A stretch of DNA of 64,000 nucleotides from Amycolatopsis cihanbeyliensis (GTDB taxonomy: Bacteria > Actinomycetota > Actinomycetes > Mycobacteriales > Pseudonocardiaceae): the NCBI RefSeq assembly GCF_006715045.1, contig NZ_VFML01000001.1:5986001-6050000 (forward strand). The letters run 5' to 3'. Shown here piece after piece: positions 38,590 through 46,514 of this stretch (position 1 is its first letter; every line of letters begins with the position of its first letter). The translations under genes and the position numbers were made by a program. The notes beneath the pieces were generated by a model that worked only from the letters and a program-made list of their open reading frames with translations, ran no database searches and had not been told where the DNA came from.

Positions 38590-39405
38590 TCAGATGAACT
38601 CGTCCAGCAACCGGTAGTAGTCACGCTTCGCGTGGTCCAGGACGGGAAGGCCGTAGCGTTCGCGGAACAGCGCGGCGTGCGCCGGGCCGAAACCCCATTC
38701 CCGCCGCTCCTCCCCGATGTCCCGCAGGGCCACCGACAGGTCCAGCCAACGGTCCGCCCTGCCGAGCCTGCCGGTGTCCAGGATCCCCGTCACGGAAAGG
38801 GTTTCCGGGTCGAGGAGGATGTTGTCCAGGCAGAGGTCGCCGTGGCAGACGACGATGTCGTCCTCGGGCGGGACCGGGGTGGCGTCCAGCTCGGCCAGCA
38901 ACCGCTCGGCCGACCAGCCCCGGCGGTGGTCCTCGATGTCGTCCAGGTCAACCGTGCCCAGCCGCACCGCGGTGCGGCAGCGGGGCAGGGTGACCGCCAA
39001 CGTCCGGTCGAACGGGCACTCCCGCGCCGGGAGCGCGTGCAGCGCGGCGGCGAGCTCCGCGACCGCGCCGACCACCCGCGCCCGTTCGGCCGGAATCCAC
39101 GGCCCGGCCGCGGGCACCCCGGCGACCGCGGTGGTGACCAGCCATGACCGCTCCGCGGTGCCACCGACCTCGACCACCTCCGGGACCGGGAAGCCCATCC
39201 GGGCCAGCCAGCGCAGCCGGGCGGCCTCGTTCTCCGGGTGGAACCGCAGATCGGCGGCGTCCACGATCGGCGAGGTCTTCACGTAGTAGGTGCCGGCACC
39301 GCGCACCCGGTGGATCGAGGTTCCGTAGGAACGGGTGGCGATGTGCTCCCACTCCCCGCCGAGCACGTCGGCACAGGCCAGCGGAACCGTAGCCGGCCCG
39401 TTCAT
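38590..39405 (-). CDS. APH(3')-type aminoglycoside phosphotransferase
   Basis: A 271-residue kinase of the classic aminoglycoside 3'-phosphotransferase branch. The catalytic loop is VVCHGDLCLDNILLDP, followed by the diagnostic ILDTGRLGRADRWLDLSVAL and RDIGEE. The N-terminal lobe has YYVKTSP with the ATP Lys. It either protects the producer or, as GenP does in gentamicin-type pathways, phosphorylates an intermediate for deoxygenation. Its start overlaps the aminotransferase stop by 4 bp. Confidence 0.88.
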   Translation of the reverse strand: MNGPATVPLACADVLGGEWEHIATRSYGTSIHRVRGAGTYYVKTSPIVDAADLRFHPENEAARLRWLARMGFPVPEVVEVGGTAERSWLVTTAVAGVPAAGPWIPAERARVVGAVAELAAALHALPARECPFDRTLAVTLPRCRTAVRLGTVDLDDIEDHRRGWSAERLLAELDATPVPPEDDIVVCHGDLCLDNILLDPETLSVTGILDTGRLGRADRWLDLSVALRDIGEERREWGFGPAHAALFRERYGLPVLDHAKRDYYRLLDEFI

Positions 39406-40715
39406 GCCGCGGTGTGCGCCGCGATCTTCCGGACGGTCTCCTCGATCCGGGCGCGCACCCGCTCGTTGTCGGTCAGCGCACCGCCGAACGCCTCGGCGGC
39501 GAACTCGGCCATCCGGTCCGCGCCCAGCTCACCGGGATCGAGGCTGGTGGTCGCCGCGACCTTGCGAGCTCCCTTCTCGAACGCGGTGAGTGCGTGGTCC
39601 ACATCGGACTCGGTGTACGAGGCCATGATCATCTGCGTGCCGCTGTCCTCGAAGTAGGCGCCGTAGTCGTATGCGGCGCGGTAGATGTCCCAGGACAGCG
39701 CCTCGGAGGGGACCACGACGTCGAACATCATCGGTGGTCCACCGACGAACGCCGGAATCCCGACCTCGGCGAGGATGTCCCGCATCCCGTCCATCAGGGT
39801 CTGGCCGAGGCGGGTGCAGTGCTCGTGCACGCTGCCGTCCTCGAGCTCGTCGAGCACGGCCAGCGCGGCGGCCATCGGCGGAACCTCCCGGGTGTAGGTG
39901 CCCGCGATACCCGCGGCGTCGTAGGCGTCCAGCACCTCGCGCCTGCCCATGATCGCCGCGATCGAGTGCCCGTTGGCCAGGCCCTTGCTCATGGTGAGCA
40001 GGTCGGCAGGCACCTCCCCGGTCCCGTTCAGCCCCCTGGGTCCGTAGCGGAAGGAGGTGATCACCTCGTCGATGATGAACAGTACGCCGTGCCTGGCGCA
40101 CAGGGCGGAGAGGCGGCGGTAGTAGTCCGCGTCGAACCAGGCGGGCTCCGGGGTGACCACCACCCCGGCGACCCGGCCGGCGAACTCGGTCAGCATCCGC
40201 TCCAGCGCGGCTTCGCTGTAGCCGAAGCAGGCGACCCGGTTGCCCGCGTCGTAGTCGAGGTTCAGGAAACCGAGGTGCCAGTCGTGCCACCCGTGATACC
40301 CCGAGGTGAGGATCAGGTCCCGGCCGGTGGCGGCGCGGGCCAGCCGGATGGCGGTCGTGGTCGCCTCCGAGCCGGTCTTGGTGAACACCACCTTCTCCGC
40401 GGCGGGATACCGCTCGCACAGCCGCTCGGCCAGCTCGATCCGTGGCAGGGACAGGGTGCTGGCGAACACCGTGCCGTACCGGCTGATGTACTCCGTGATC
40501 GCGCGGACCACGCCGGGGTGCCGGTTGCCCAGCAACAGCGCGCCGCTGGCGGCGGTCACGTCCAGCAGGCGCTTGCCCTCCACGTCGCGCATCCACGGTC
40601 CCTCCGCCTCGGCGAACACCGAGGGGAACCGGGTGCCGATGTCGTACCCCTCGGCGGCGGTGACCCGGCGCGCCCGCTCGATCAGTTCCTCGTTGCCCTG
40701 GCTGCCGATGCTCAT
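39402..40715 (-). CDS. Class III PLP aminotransferase
   Basis: A 437-residue aminotransferase of the glutamate-1-semialdehyde/NeoB-like group. The PLP phosphate loop is FTKTGSEATTTAIRLARA, the ring-stacking region SGYHGWHDWH, the Asp in LFIIDEVITSFRYG, and the Lys in LTMSKGLANGHS. Aminotransferases of this class put the 6'-amino group on aminoglycosides such as neamine; a GMC oxidase in the same cluster would supply the aldehyde. It overlaps the dehydrogenase and the APH gene by 4 bp each. Confidence 0.87.
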   Translation of the reverse strand: MSIGSQGNEELIERARRVTAAEGYDIGTRFPSVFAEAEGPWMRDVEGKRLLDVTAASGALLLGNRHPGVVRAITEYISRYGTVFASTLSLPRIELAERLCERYPAAEKVVFTKTGSEATTTAIRLARAATGRDLILTSGYHGWHDWHLGFLNLDYDAGNRVACFGYSEAALERMLTEFAGRVAGVVVTPEPAWFDADYYRRLSALCARHGVLFIIDEVITSFRYGPRGLNGTGEVPADLLTMSKGLANGHSIAAIMGRREVLDAYDAAGIAGTYTREVPPMAAALAVLDELEDGSVHEHCTRLGQTLMDGMRDILAEVGIPAFVGGPPMMFDVVVPSEALSWDIYRAAYDYGAYFEDSGTQMIMASYTESDVDHALTAFEKGARKVAATTSLDPGELGADRMAEFAAEAFGGALTDNERVRARIEETVRKIAAHTAA

Positions 40716-41764
40716 GCGGTTCCCTCTCCCCGACTCGAATCCTGATCCACGAAGAAGATGTTGCGCAGCGGGGCCCGCTCCGCCGGGATGTCCAGCACCG
40801 ACCGGTACTCCGACAGCGGCAGCGCCTCGCTGAGCAGCGGACCCAGCCGCACCGAGCCGTCGGCGACCGCGCGCAGCGCCCGGTCGATCATGCCGACCCC
40901 GGACAGCGAGCCGACCACGGTCAGCTCACGCAGCATGACCGCACTCGGTTCGAACGGCGTCCTGTCCTCGCCCGAGTAGCCGACCAGCACGTAGGTTCCG
41001 CCCTGCTGGGTCGCGACCAGCCCGTCCGGGAACACCGCGGCGACCCCGGTCGCGTCGAACACGACATCCTGCGGATCCTCGTGCCATGCCTGAAGATCCG
41101 GCCGGACCCCGAGCCCGAGGTCGGCGGCGATCGTCCGCCGGTGCGCGCTCGGGTCGGCCACGGTGACCGACTTCGCTCCGCCCGCGACGGCGAGCTGCGC
41201 GACGAGGAGGCCGACCGCGCCCGCGCCGAGCACGCCGACCGTGCGCCCGGTCAGCTCGCCCGCTCGTTCCACCGCGTGGATCGCCACGCACAGCGGCTCC
41301 ACCAGGCAGCCCTCCGCCCCGGACAGTCCCTCCGGTAGCGGGCGCAGGTTTTCCGCGGGCAGGCAGAACGCCTCGGCGAACGCGCCCGGCAGGCTGAACC
41401 CCACCTCGTCGAGCGCGAGGCACAGGTTCTGCGCGCCGCGCTCGCACCACTGGCAACCGCCGCACGGCAGGAAGTTGTGTCCCACCACCGGCTGGCCGAC
41501 CAGCTCGGGCCGGCCCGGTGCCGCCCGCACCACGCCGGCCCACTCGTGCCCGGGAACAACCGGATACTCGGCGTCGTGCAGCGTGCCGCGCAGCAGCCGC
41601 AGATCCGTGCCGCAGAGCGCGACGTGGGTGACCGCGACCAGCGCCTGGTCCGGTCCAGGGCGGGGGCACGGAACTCGTTCCAGGCCGTGCTCGGCGGGGC
41701 CCGTGACGACCAGGGCGCGCATCGTGCTCGCGCCCGTGGCCGGGTCTTCGGTATACATCGTCAC
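40712..41764 (-). CDS. Zinc-dependent alcohol dehydrogenase (NeoA-like)
   Basis: A 350-residue medium-chain dehydrogenase. Catalytic zinc ligands are in HVALCGTDLR and VPGHEWAGVV, the structural zinc loop is CGGCQWCERGAQNLC, and the NAD site is VGVLGAGAVGLLVAQLAVA. In Streptomyces 2-deoxystreptamine pathways a zinc dehydrogenase of this type oxidises the inosamine for the second transamination, and a similar role is inferred. The start is GTG 41764 or ATG 41758. First gene of a leftward operon with the aminotransferase and APH genes. Confidence 0.85.
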   Translation of the reverse strand: MTMYTEDPATGASTMRALVVTGPAEHGLERVPCPRPGPDQALVAVTHVALCGTDLRLLRGTLHDAEYPVVPGHEWAGVVRAAPGRPELVGQPVVGHNFLPCGGCQWCERGAQNLCLALDEVGFSLPGAFAEAFCLPAENLRPLPEGLSGAEGCLVEPLCVAIHAVERAGELTGRTVGVLGAGAVGLLVAQLAVAGGAKSVTVADPSAHRRTIAADLGLGVRPDLQAWHEDPQDVVFDATGVAAVFPDGLVATQQGGTYVLVGYSGEDRTPFEPSAVMLRELTVVGSLSGVGMIDRALRAVADGSVRLGPLLSEALPLSEYRSVLDIPAERAPLRNIFFVDQDSSRGEGTA

Positions 41765-41787
41765 CTACCTGACTGAAGGAGCGCGCT

Positions 41788-42606
41788 GTGGACGACTACC
41801 TGGCCGGGGACGGGGCACTGCTGGCCCTGTCCCCGCATCTGGATGACGCCGTGCTGTCGGTGGGCGCGGCGCTGGCCGCGGTGGCGGCGACCGGAAGGCC
41901 GGTGGTGGTCTGCACGGTGTTCGCGGGCAAGCCCGTTCCGCCGCTGTCGGATCCCGCGGTGCGGTTCCACCGCGACTGCGGCCTCGGCGAGGACGCGGTC
42001 GCCGTGCGCCTGCGCGAGGACCTTGCCGCGGTGGCCGCGCTCGGCGCGACACCGCTGCACCTGCCGTTCCTGGACGCCCTGTACCGGCGGCACGGGGACG
42101 ACTGGCTGTGCACCTGGCTGGGCGCGCACTTCGATCCCGGCCTGCCGGCCGAACCGGAGCTCGTGGCGGAGATCACCGCGGAGGTCGGCGGGCTGCTGCG
42201 GTCGCTGCGCCCGGCCGCGGTGTGGACCTGCGCGGCCGTCGGCGGGCACGTCGACCACCGGCTCACCCTGGCCACCGCGACCGCCGCCTGCGCGGCCGAG
42301 GGCGTCCGGCTCGCGCAGTGGGAGGACCTGCCCTATGCCATCGGCCGGCCCGCCGGGAGCGGGCCGGGCAGGCTGCTGACCGGGCCGGTCCCGGCGACCC
42401 ACCGGGAGCGCAAGCTCGCCGCCATCGGTGAGTACCACTCGCAGCTGGGCATGCTGTTCCCCGCGGGCGGGCCCGCGTGGCGCGAGGCCTTCGCCGGGCA
42501 CGCCGCGGCGCGGCTGGCCACTCACGGCGCGGAGGAACTGGTGTGGGGCGCCGGGCCGGCTGCCGGTGCTCACGCGTCCGGGTCCGGGCTGTCGCCAAGC
42601 CGGTGA
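41788..42606 (+). CDS. PIG-L/LmbE family N-deacetylase
   Basis: A 272-residue zinc deacetylase. The metal site is LALSPHLDDAVLSVGAAL and the second His pair is in GGHVDHRLTLA; the conserved acidic residues are present. It probably removes the acetyl group from an N-acetylglucosaminyl-aminocyclitol intermediate, as BtrD/NeoD do. GTG start after GAAGGAGCGCG. It diverges from the dehydrogenase operon, with only 23 bp between starts, and overlaps the convergent methyltransferase by 37 bp. Confidence 0.85.
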   Translation: MDDYLAGDGALLALSPHLDDAVLSVGAALAAVAATGRPVVVCTVFAGKPVPPLSDPAVRFHRDCGLGEDAVAVRLREDLAAVAALGATPLHLPFLDALYRRHGDDWLCTWLGAHFDPGLPAEPELVAEITAEVGGLLRSLRPAAVWTCAAVGGHVDHRLTLATATAACAAEGVRLAQWEDLPYAIGRPAGSGPGRLLTGPVPATHRERKLAAIGEYHSQLGMLFPAGGPAWREAFAGHAAARLATHGAEELVWGAGPAAGAHASGSGLSPSR

Positions 42607-43331
42607 ACGAAGAACGCGCGACCGTGCCAGCCGTAGCGCAGGAACTCGCTGTAGTCGTAGAAGCCGTCGGTGCGGGCGAAGCACTCCCGCATCGCGCGGC
42701 GCATGCCGAACCGGGGGTTGGCCCGGTTGCAGTTGTAGTCGTCCATCAGCAGCACCGCCCCGTCCGGTAGCAGCCGGCCGCCGAGCAGGTGATCGAGCAC
42801 CTCGACGGAGGAGGAGTACAGGTCGCAGTCGAGGTTGGCGATCGCCACGTCCTCGGTCAGCGGGGTGCTCCGGAGGCTGTCGGAGAACATGCCGGGCACG
42901 ATGGTCCAGCCGGTATCGCCGATCCGGCGGGTGAACTCCGCGCGCAGCATCTCCTCGGTGCCGGGCGGTGCGGCGTCCTCGTGCTCGCGCCAGTACCCGC
43001 TGTCGGCGACCTCGTAGGAGATCGAGTCGACGTTGTTGGTGCTCTCGGGAAAGCCCTGGAACGAGTCGTAGACGTAGAAGTGGCGGGAGAAGGTCCTGGC
43101 GTAGAACTCGGTCTCCGCGCGGAACTCGGCGATCAGGTCGGCGAGCAGCAGCGAGCTGAACCCCTCGAAGCAGCCGAACTCGGCGACCGCGCCGGGGATG
43201 TGGCTGCCGTACACGTACTCGAAGGTGAGCCGGAACGCCTCGCCGTAGATCTCCCTGGCCCGGCGGGGATCGCCGTAGGTGGCGTTCTCCACCTGCTCGG
43301 CGCCGCGGGCGGTCTGGGTCATCGGGGTCAT
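42570..43331 (-). CDS. TylF/MycF-type O-methyltransferase
   Basis: A 253-residue macrocin O-methyltransferase-family enzyme (Mg-dependent sugar O-methylation). Family marks are GAVAEFGCFEGFSSLLLADL (SAM), YVYDSFQGFPEST, VAIANLDCDLYSSS and LLMDDYNCNRANPRFG with the metal Asp pair. It would O-methylate the aminocyclitol or sugar ring. Its start overlaps the radical-SAM stop (ATGA), so the two are co-translated. Confidence 0.88.
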   Translation of the reverse strand: MTPMTQTARGAEQVENATYGDPRRAREIYGEAFRLTFEYVYGSHIPGAVAEFGCFEGFSSLLLADLIAEFRAETEFYARTFSRHFYVYDSFQGFPESTNNVDSISYEVADSGYWREHEDAAPPGTEEMLRAEFTRRIGDTGWTIVPGMFSDSLRSTPLTEDVAIANLDCDLYSSSVEVLDHLLGGRLLPDGAVLLMDDYNCNRANPRFGMRRAMRECFARTDGFYDYSEFLRYGWHGRAFFVHRLGDSPDPDA

Positions 43332-44488
43332 GACTGTCCTTCTGCGGTAGTGGGCTCGGTCGCGGTCTTGGCGAACAGCGCGGGGTCGACCTCGATGTCC
43401 AGGCTCAGCTCGCAGCACCGATAGCAGATCGGTTCCAGGTCCTGCCGGATGAGCTCGCGCATCCGGCCGTAGGTGTCCCCTGTCCACACCTCGCCGAGGG
43501 TGGCGTCCCGTACCGAGCCCATGACGGTGTCGGCGAACGGGGTGCAGCTGAGCACGTCCCCGTTGGGCAGCACGGTGCTCTGCGCCCACAGCTTCGGGCA
43601 GGTGGTCTCCTGCACCACCTCGTGCCACTGGTCGGTGAAGAACGTGCTCTGCTCCTCGCTGGAGTAGCGCACCGGCGCGACCAGCACGTTGACCGTGTCC
43701 GAGCAGGTCTTGGCCTCGTCCAGGATCCGCCACAGCGTGTCCCGGTCGACGTTCGCGTGCTGGTGCTCGTTGCAGTAACCGGTCCAGGACATGAACGGCC
43801 TGCCGGTGATCGCCTCGAAGGCGGGGCGGGTCGCCTTCCCTTCCTCCTTGGTGAAGTACATGGCGAGATCGACGGTCACCTCCGGCACGCCGAGTTCCTC
43901 GGCCAGCCGCACCATCCCGGGCAGCGAGGTGTAGTTCATCCCGGTGAGGGTGAAGTTCAGCGCGATGCGCGGGCCGTGGCCCGCCTTGCGGGTGGCCTCC
44001 TGCAGGGCCTCGATACCCGCCACCACTCGCTCGAAGGACTTGCGGCCGCGGATCGGGTTGTTGATCTCGGCGGTGGGCCCGTCCAGCGAGACGTACACGA
44101 TGTCGATGCCGCCGTCGACCAGCCCGTCCGCGACCCGTGGCAGCAGGGTCCCGTTGGTGCTCATGTCCAACTGGGACTCCGGCGCGCGGATCTTGGCCTG
44201 GCGCACCAGATCCAGCACCTTCGGGTGCATCAGCGGCTCACCGCCCATCATCGAGATGCTGGGGTTCGGGGCATGCGCGACGAGCTCGTCGACAATCCCG
44301 TTCCACATATCCAGGCTGATGTGTTCCTTTTTCACTTCCTCGAGCCAGGTGTTCTCGTCGGAGGAATCACCGTAGAGCCAGCACTCACGGCAACTCAGGT
44401 TGCACGCCCAGTTGACGAAAACGGTGACATACCGCGGAACCGGGGGGAGCGCGGGTGTGTTGGTCGGTGCGATAGGCAGATGGATCAC
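43328..44488 (-). CDS. Radical SAM protein with SPASM domain
   Basis: A 386-residue radical SAM enzyme. The 4Fe-4S site is WACNLSCRECWLYG (CxxxCxxC), the SAM segment MMGGEPLMHPKVLD follows, and the C-terminal SPASM Cys run is CPKLWAQST, LSCTPFAD, ICYRCCELS. Related proteins in aminoglycoside pathways (BtrN, HygY, SpcY types) oxidise or epimerise ring carbons. GTG start with GGAGGTATCCA. Most likely an alcohol dehydrogenation or epimerisation of the aminocyclitol; the reaction is not fixed by sequence. Confidence 0.85.
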   Translation of the reverse strand: MIHLPIAPTNTPALPPVPRYVTVFVNWACNLSCRECWLYGDSSDENTWLEEVKKEHISLDMWNGIVDELVAHAPNPSISMMGGEPLMHPKVLDLVRQAKIRAPESQLDMSTNGTLLPRVADGLVDGGIDIVYVSLDGPTAEINNPIRGRKSFERVVAGIEALQEATRKAGHGPRIALNFTLTGMNYTSLPGMVRLAEELGVPEVTVDLAMYFTKEEGKATRPAFEAITGRPFMSWTGYCNEHQHANVDRDTLWRILDEAKTCSDTVNVLVAPVRYSSEEQSTFFTDQWHEVVQETTCPKLWAQSTVLPNGDVLSCTPFADTVMGSVRDATLGEVWTGDTYGRMRELIRQDLEPICYRCCELSLDIEVDPALFAKTATEPTTAEGQS

Positions 44489-44547
44489 TGGATACCTCCG
44501 ATTGGGCCACAGTGTGCACAGGTGCTCCTCCGGGCCACCCGCAACCC

Positions 44548-44576
44548 TTGACAGGACTTCCGTGGATACGTCTAAT
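44548..44576 (+). promoter_or_regulatory. Probable sigma-70-type promoter for the B12 radical SAM gene
   Basis: TTGACA at 44548-44553, a 17-bp spacer, and TCTAAT at 44571-44576. The -35 is perfect consensus and the -10 matches at five of six positions. A leader of about 50 bases then carries a GAGGGGGG ribosome site. Confidence 0.65.
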
Positions 44577-44630
44577 AAACCACGCGGGCGGTCGCAGGAT
44601 CAAGAACCCCGCAGTGAGGGGGGCCTGATT

Positions 44631-46508
44631 TTGCCGACATCAGAGAATTCTATGCCGATGCGAGTACTCCTGATCAAACCTCCTATCCGCTCTTGTATGG
44701 TCGAGATCGGCCGGCATATGCCGATCGGTCTGGCATATCTCGCCGCGCAACTCCGTACCGCCGGAATGGAGGTCGAGATATTCGATTCTCTGGCGTGGAC
44801 GGACGACAATCATGTCGTTTCGCCGGAGAACTACACCGATGCCGACCGGGCGAAGCTCGACGCCCATCCGCGCTGGCGGCACCTGGTGCACTGGGGTGCG
44901 ACCTGGGAGCGGATCGCCGGCAAGCTGCGCTCCGGCAGCTACGACGTGGTCGGGGTGTCCTGCATGTTCACCCCCTATTACGAGCCCGCCTACCAGCTCG
45001 CTCGGCTGGCCAGGGAGATCCTGCCCGAGGCGAGGATCGTGCTCGGTGGGCAACATCCCACGGTGGCGCACCATCACGCGATGACCGAGGAGGCCTTCGA
45101 CGCGCTGGTGCTCGGCGAGGCCGAGGCCAACGTGGCGGAGATCTTCCGTGCCCTGCACGCCGGGGAGAGCCTGCTGTCCCAACCCGGGGTGGCGTTCCGG
45201 TGCGGAAAGGGGATGTGCGACTGCGCGGAGTCGAGCGACCGAATTCACCTGCAACCTCGCGCGGCTTTCCTGCAGGATCTCGACAGCCTTCCCAGGCCCG
45301 ATGTGACGCTGCTCGACATGAGTAGCTACGACGCCACAGCAACATTGATAACCAGCCGCGGTTGCCCATTTTCCTGCTCTTTCTGTACCGTGCACGCTAC
45401 TGTCGGTAAGCAGTTCAGGACGCGCTCCTCGAAAAATGTTGCCGATGAGATCGAGCACTATGTAAGAGAGCACGATATCCGGCGTTTCTTCGTCGAGGAC
45501 GATAATTTCACGTTCGACATCGACCGGGTCCACGAGATATGCCGGGCGATCCGGGACCGCGACCTCGACGTGGAACTGCACCTGCCCAACGGGATGACCG
45601 TTGTCAAACTCAGCGAGCAACTGGTCAGCGATATGGCAGGCGCCGGGTTCCGCAGCCTGTTCCTGGGCCTGGAGACCACCGACATGGCCCGCTTGCGCAA
45701 GATTCGCAAGGGGTTCACCTCGCTGCGGAAGGTCCGTGACGGCGCCGCGCTGTTCACCGAGAAGGGCGTGGACGTCGGGGCCTCGCTGATCGTCGGCCTG
45801 CTCGGGCAGAGCGCCGAGGAACTGGTCAAGGACTCGATCAACCTGATGCTGGCCGGGGTTCGCTTCTGGACCAACCCGTTCTACCCGATCCCGGGGTCGC
45901 CGGACTTCCAGCAGTGCCTCACCGACGGGCTGATCACCCACGACACCGAGCTGGCGCTGTACGACCAGTTCAACTTCGCCATCGGTTCCGACCGGCTCTC
46001 GCCCGCCGAGCTCTACTGGTCGTGGGTGAGCACGCAGGCGATGGCGCAGTGGCCCGCGTTCATGCTGGAGGGCGCGGCCCGGCGGGAACGCGGACCGGTG
46101 CCGCTTGCCGAGGGACTCGTGCGCCTGCTGGCGCACAGCACGGACCTGTTCGGGCCGGACGGTGCGTTGGAGGTACCCGCCGTGCCGGTCATCGTGGACG
46201 GCGACCGGGTACACGTGCACCCGGACGGCTGTTACGACGCGATGCAGCACATCGCGGGTAAGCCCCGGCCGGACGACCTGTGCACCTTCACCGGGGACGC
46301 CCTCGCCGCCGCGGTCAGCCTGTACACCGGGGTCGCCCACGGTTCCCGGCAGTTGCCGGGCAAGACCGAAGGTCGCTGCGTGTTCGCGCTCAGTGTGGAC
46401 GATGTGGACCCGGTGTTCGAGCGGATCTGCCGAACCGCCGTCACCGTGCTGCGCGAGTCGCTGGACGAGCTGGCCGACGAGCCGGACAGCGCCGCGGTCG
46501 TCGAGTAG
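44631..46508 (+). CDS. Cobalamin-binding-type radical SAM enzyme
   Basis: A 625-residue class B radical SAM protein. An N-terminal B12-binding-like domain (residues about 8-200, MRVLLIKPPIRS, IGLAYLAAQLRTAGM, RIVLGGQHPTVAHH) precedes the cluster motif SRGCPFSCSFCTVHATVG (CxxxCxxC) and a TIM-barrel with FFVEDDNFTFD. The 150-residue C-terminal part is unassigned. Relatives are the C-methylases GenK/GenD1 and the diol dehydratase AprD4; the two cannot be told apart by eye. The TTG start at 44631 is chosen because GAGGGGGG lies 7 bp upstream; an ATG at 44652 lacks a site. Confidence 0.85.
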   Translation: MPTSENSMPMRVLLIKPPIRSCMVEIGRHMPIGLAYLAAQLRTAGMEVEIFDSLAWTDDNHVVSPENYTDADRAKLDAHPRWRHLVHWGATWERIAGKLRSGSYDVVGVSCMFTPYYEPAYQLARLAREILPEARIVLGGQHPTVAHHHAMTEEAFDALVLGEAEANVAEIFRALHAGESLLSQPGVAFRCGKGMCDCAESSDRIHLQPRAAFLQDLDSLPRPDVTLLDMSSYDATATLITSRGCPFSCSFCTVHATVGKQFRTRSSKNVADEIEHYVREHDIRRFFVEDDNFTFDIDRVHEICRAIRDRDLDVELHLPNGMTVVKLSEQLVSDMAGAGFRSLFLGLETTDMARLRKIRKGFTSLRKVRDGAALFTEKGVDVGASLIVGLLGQSAEELVKDSINLMLAGVRFWTNPFYPIPGSPDFQQCLTDGLITHDTELALYDQFNFAIGSDRLSPAELYWSWVSTQAMAQWPAFMLEGAARRERGPVPLAEGLVRLLAHSTDLFGPDGALEVPAVPVIVDGDRVHVHPDGCYDAMQHIAGKPRPDDLCTFTGDALAAAVSLYTGVAHGSRQLPGKTEGRCVFALSVDDVDPVFERICRTAVTVLRESLDELADEPDSAAVVE

Positions 46509-46514
46509 CTCGCG

